Shown here: one piece after another, positions 14,153 through 14,157 of the stretch
Position numbering within the stretch: position 1 is the stretch's first letter
Layout of the letters: every line of letters starts with the position of its first letter
Assembly (NCBI GenBank): GCA_946222725.1
Contig: CAMIHT010000017.1
Coordinates: 1-14,157 of the forward strand
Direction: 5' to 3'
DNA length: 14,157 nt
Source: Actinotignum schaalii
Lineage (GTDB): Bacteria; Actinomycetota; Actinomycetes; Actinomycetales; Actinomycetaceae
Position numbers and translations under genes: made by a program
The notes under the pieces: generated by a model
The model's input: only the letters and a program-made list of their open reading frames with translations
Database searches by the model: none
Told to the model about the DNA's origin: nothing

Positions 14153-14157
14153 GGTGG

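Overview
The window looks like a housekeeping stretch of a high-GC actinobacterial chromosome, most likely Actinomycetaceae-like. That placement is inferred from the gene order rimM, trmD, rplS, lepB, rnhB, DUF2469, yraN, comM, dprA, xerC, from the presence of DUF2469 (an actinobacterial family), and from the GC-rich codon use. I see no tRNA, rRNA, CRISPR array, insertion sequence or prophage gene.

Left part, + strand (about 154-3702): four tightly packed genes that appear translationally coupled. They are an ABC-2 type exporter ATPase, two ABC-2 type membrane proteins, and the ribosome-assembly GTPase RsgA. Each downstream start overlaps the preceding stop by a few bases. The first 153 bases hold no convincing gene but contain a pair of imperfect direct repeats.

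Middle (3703-4571): a non-coding or poorly coding stretch of about 236 bases dense in the hexamer CCACAG and its complement. It carries a 10-bp inverted repeat and a near-perfect 16-bp GC-rich hairpin. After it comes a secreted M23-family (LytM-like) protein. This is the most structured DNA in the window.

Right part, - strand (4611-14115, transcribed right to left): rimM and trmD overlap by one base. TrmD carries an extra C-terminal GNAT acetyltransferase domain. A structured leader candidate precedes rplS, which ends at a textbook intrinsic terminator. Beyond the terminator, lepB (with a long in-frame acidic N-terminal extension and two good starts), rnhB and a DUF2469 gene form a unit. After a 129-bp gap holding one perfect DnaA-box sequence come yraN, comM, dprA and xerC, a DNA-processing block (nuclease-like protein, branch-migration helicase, single-strand DNA loader, dimer-resolution recombinase).

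I found no clear new multi-gene system. The items most worth a second look are the TrmD-GNAT fusion, the CCACAG/hairpin region before the M23 gene, the rplS leader hairpin, and the dual-start LepB extension.
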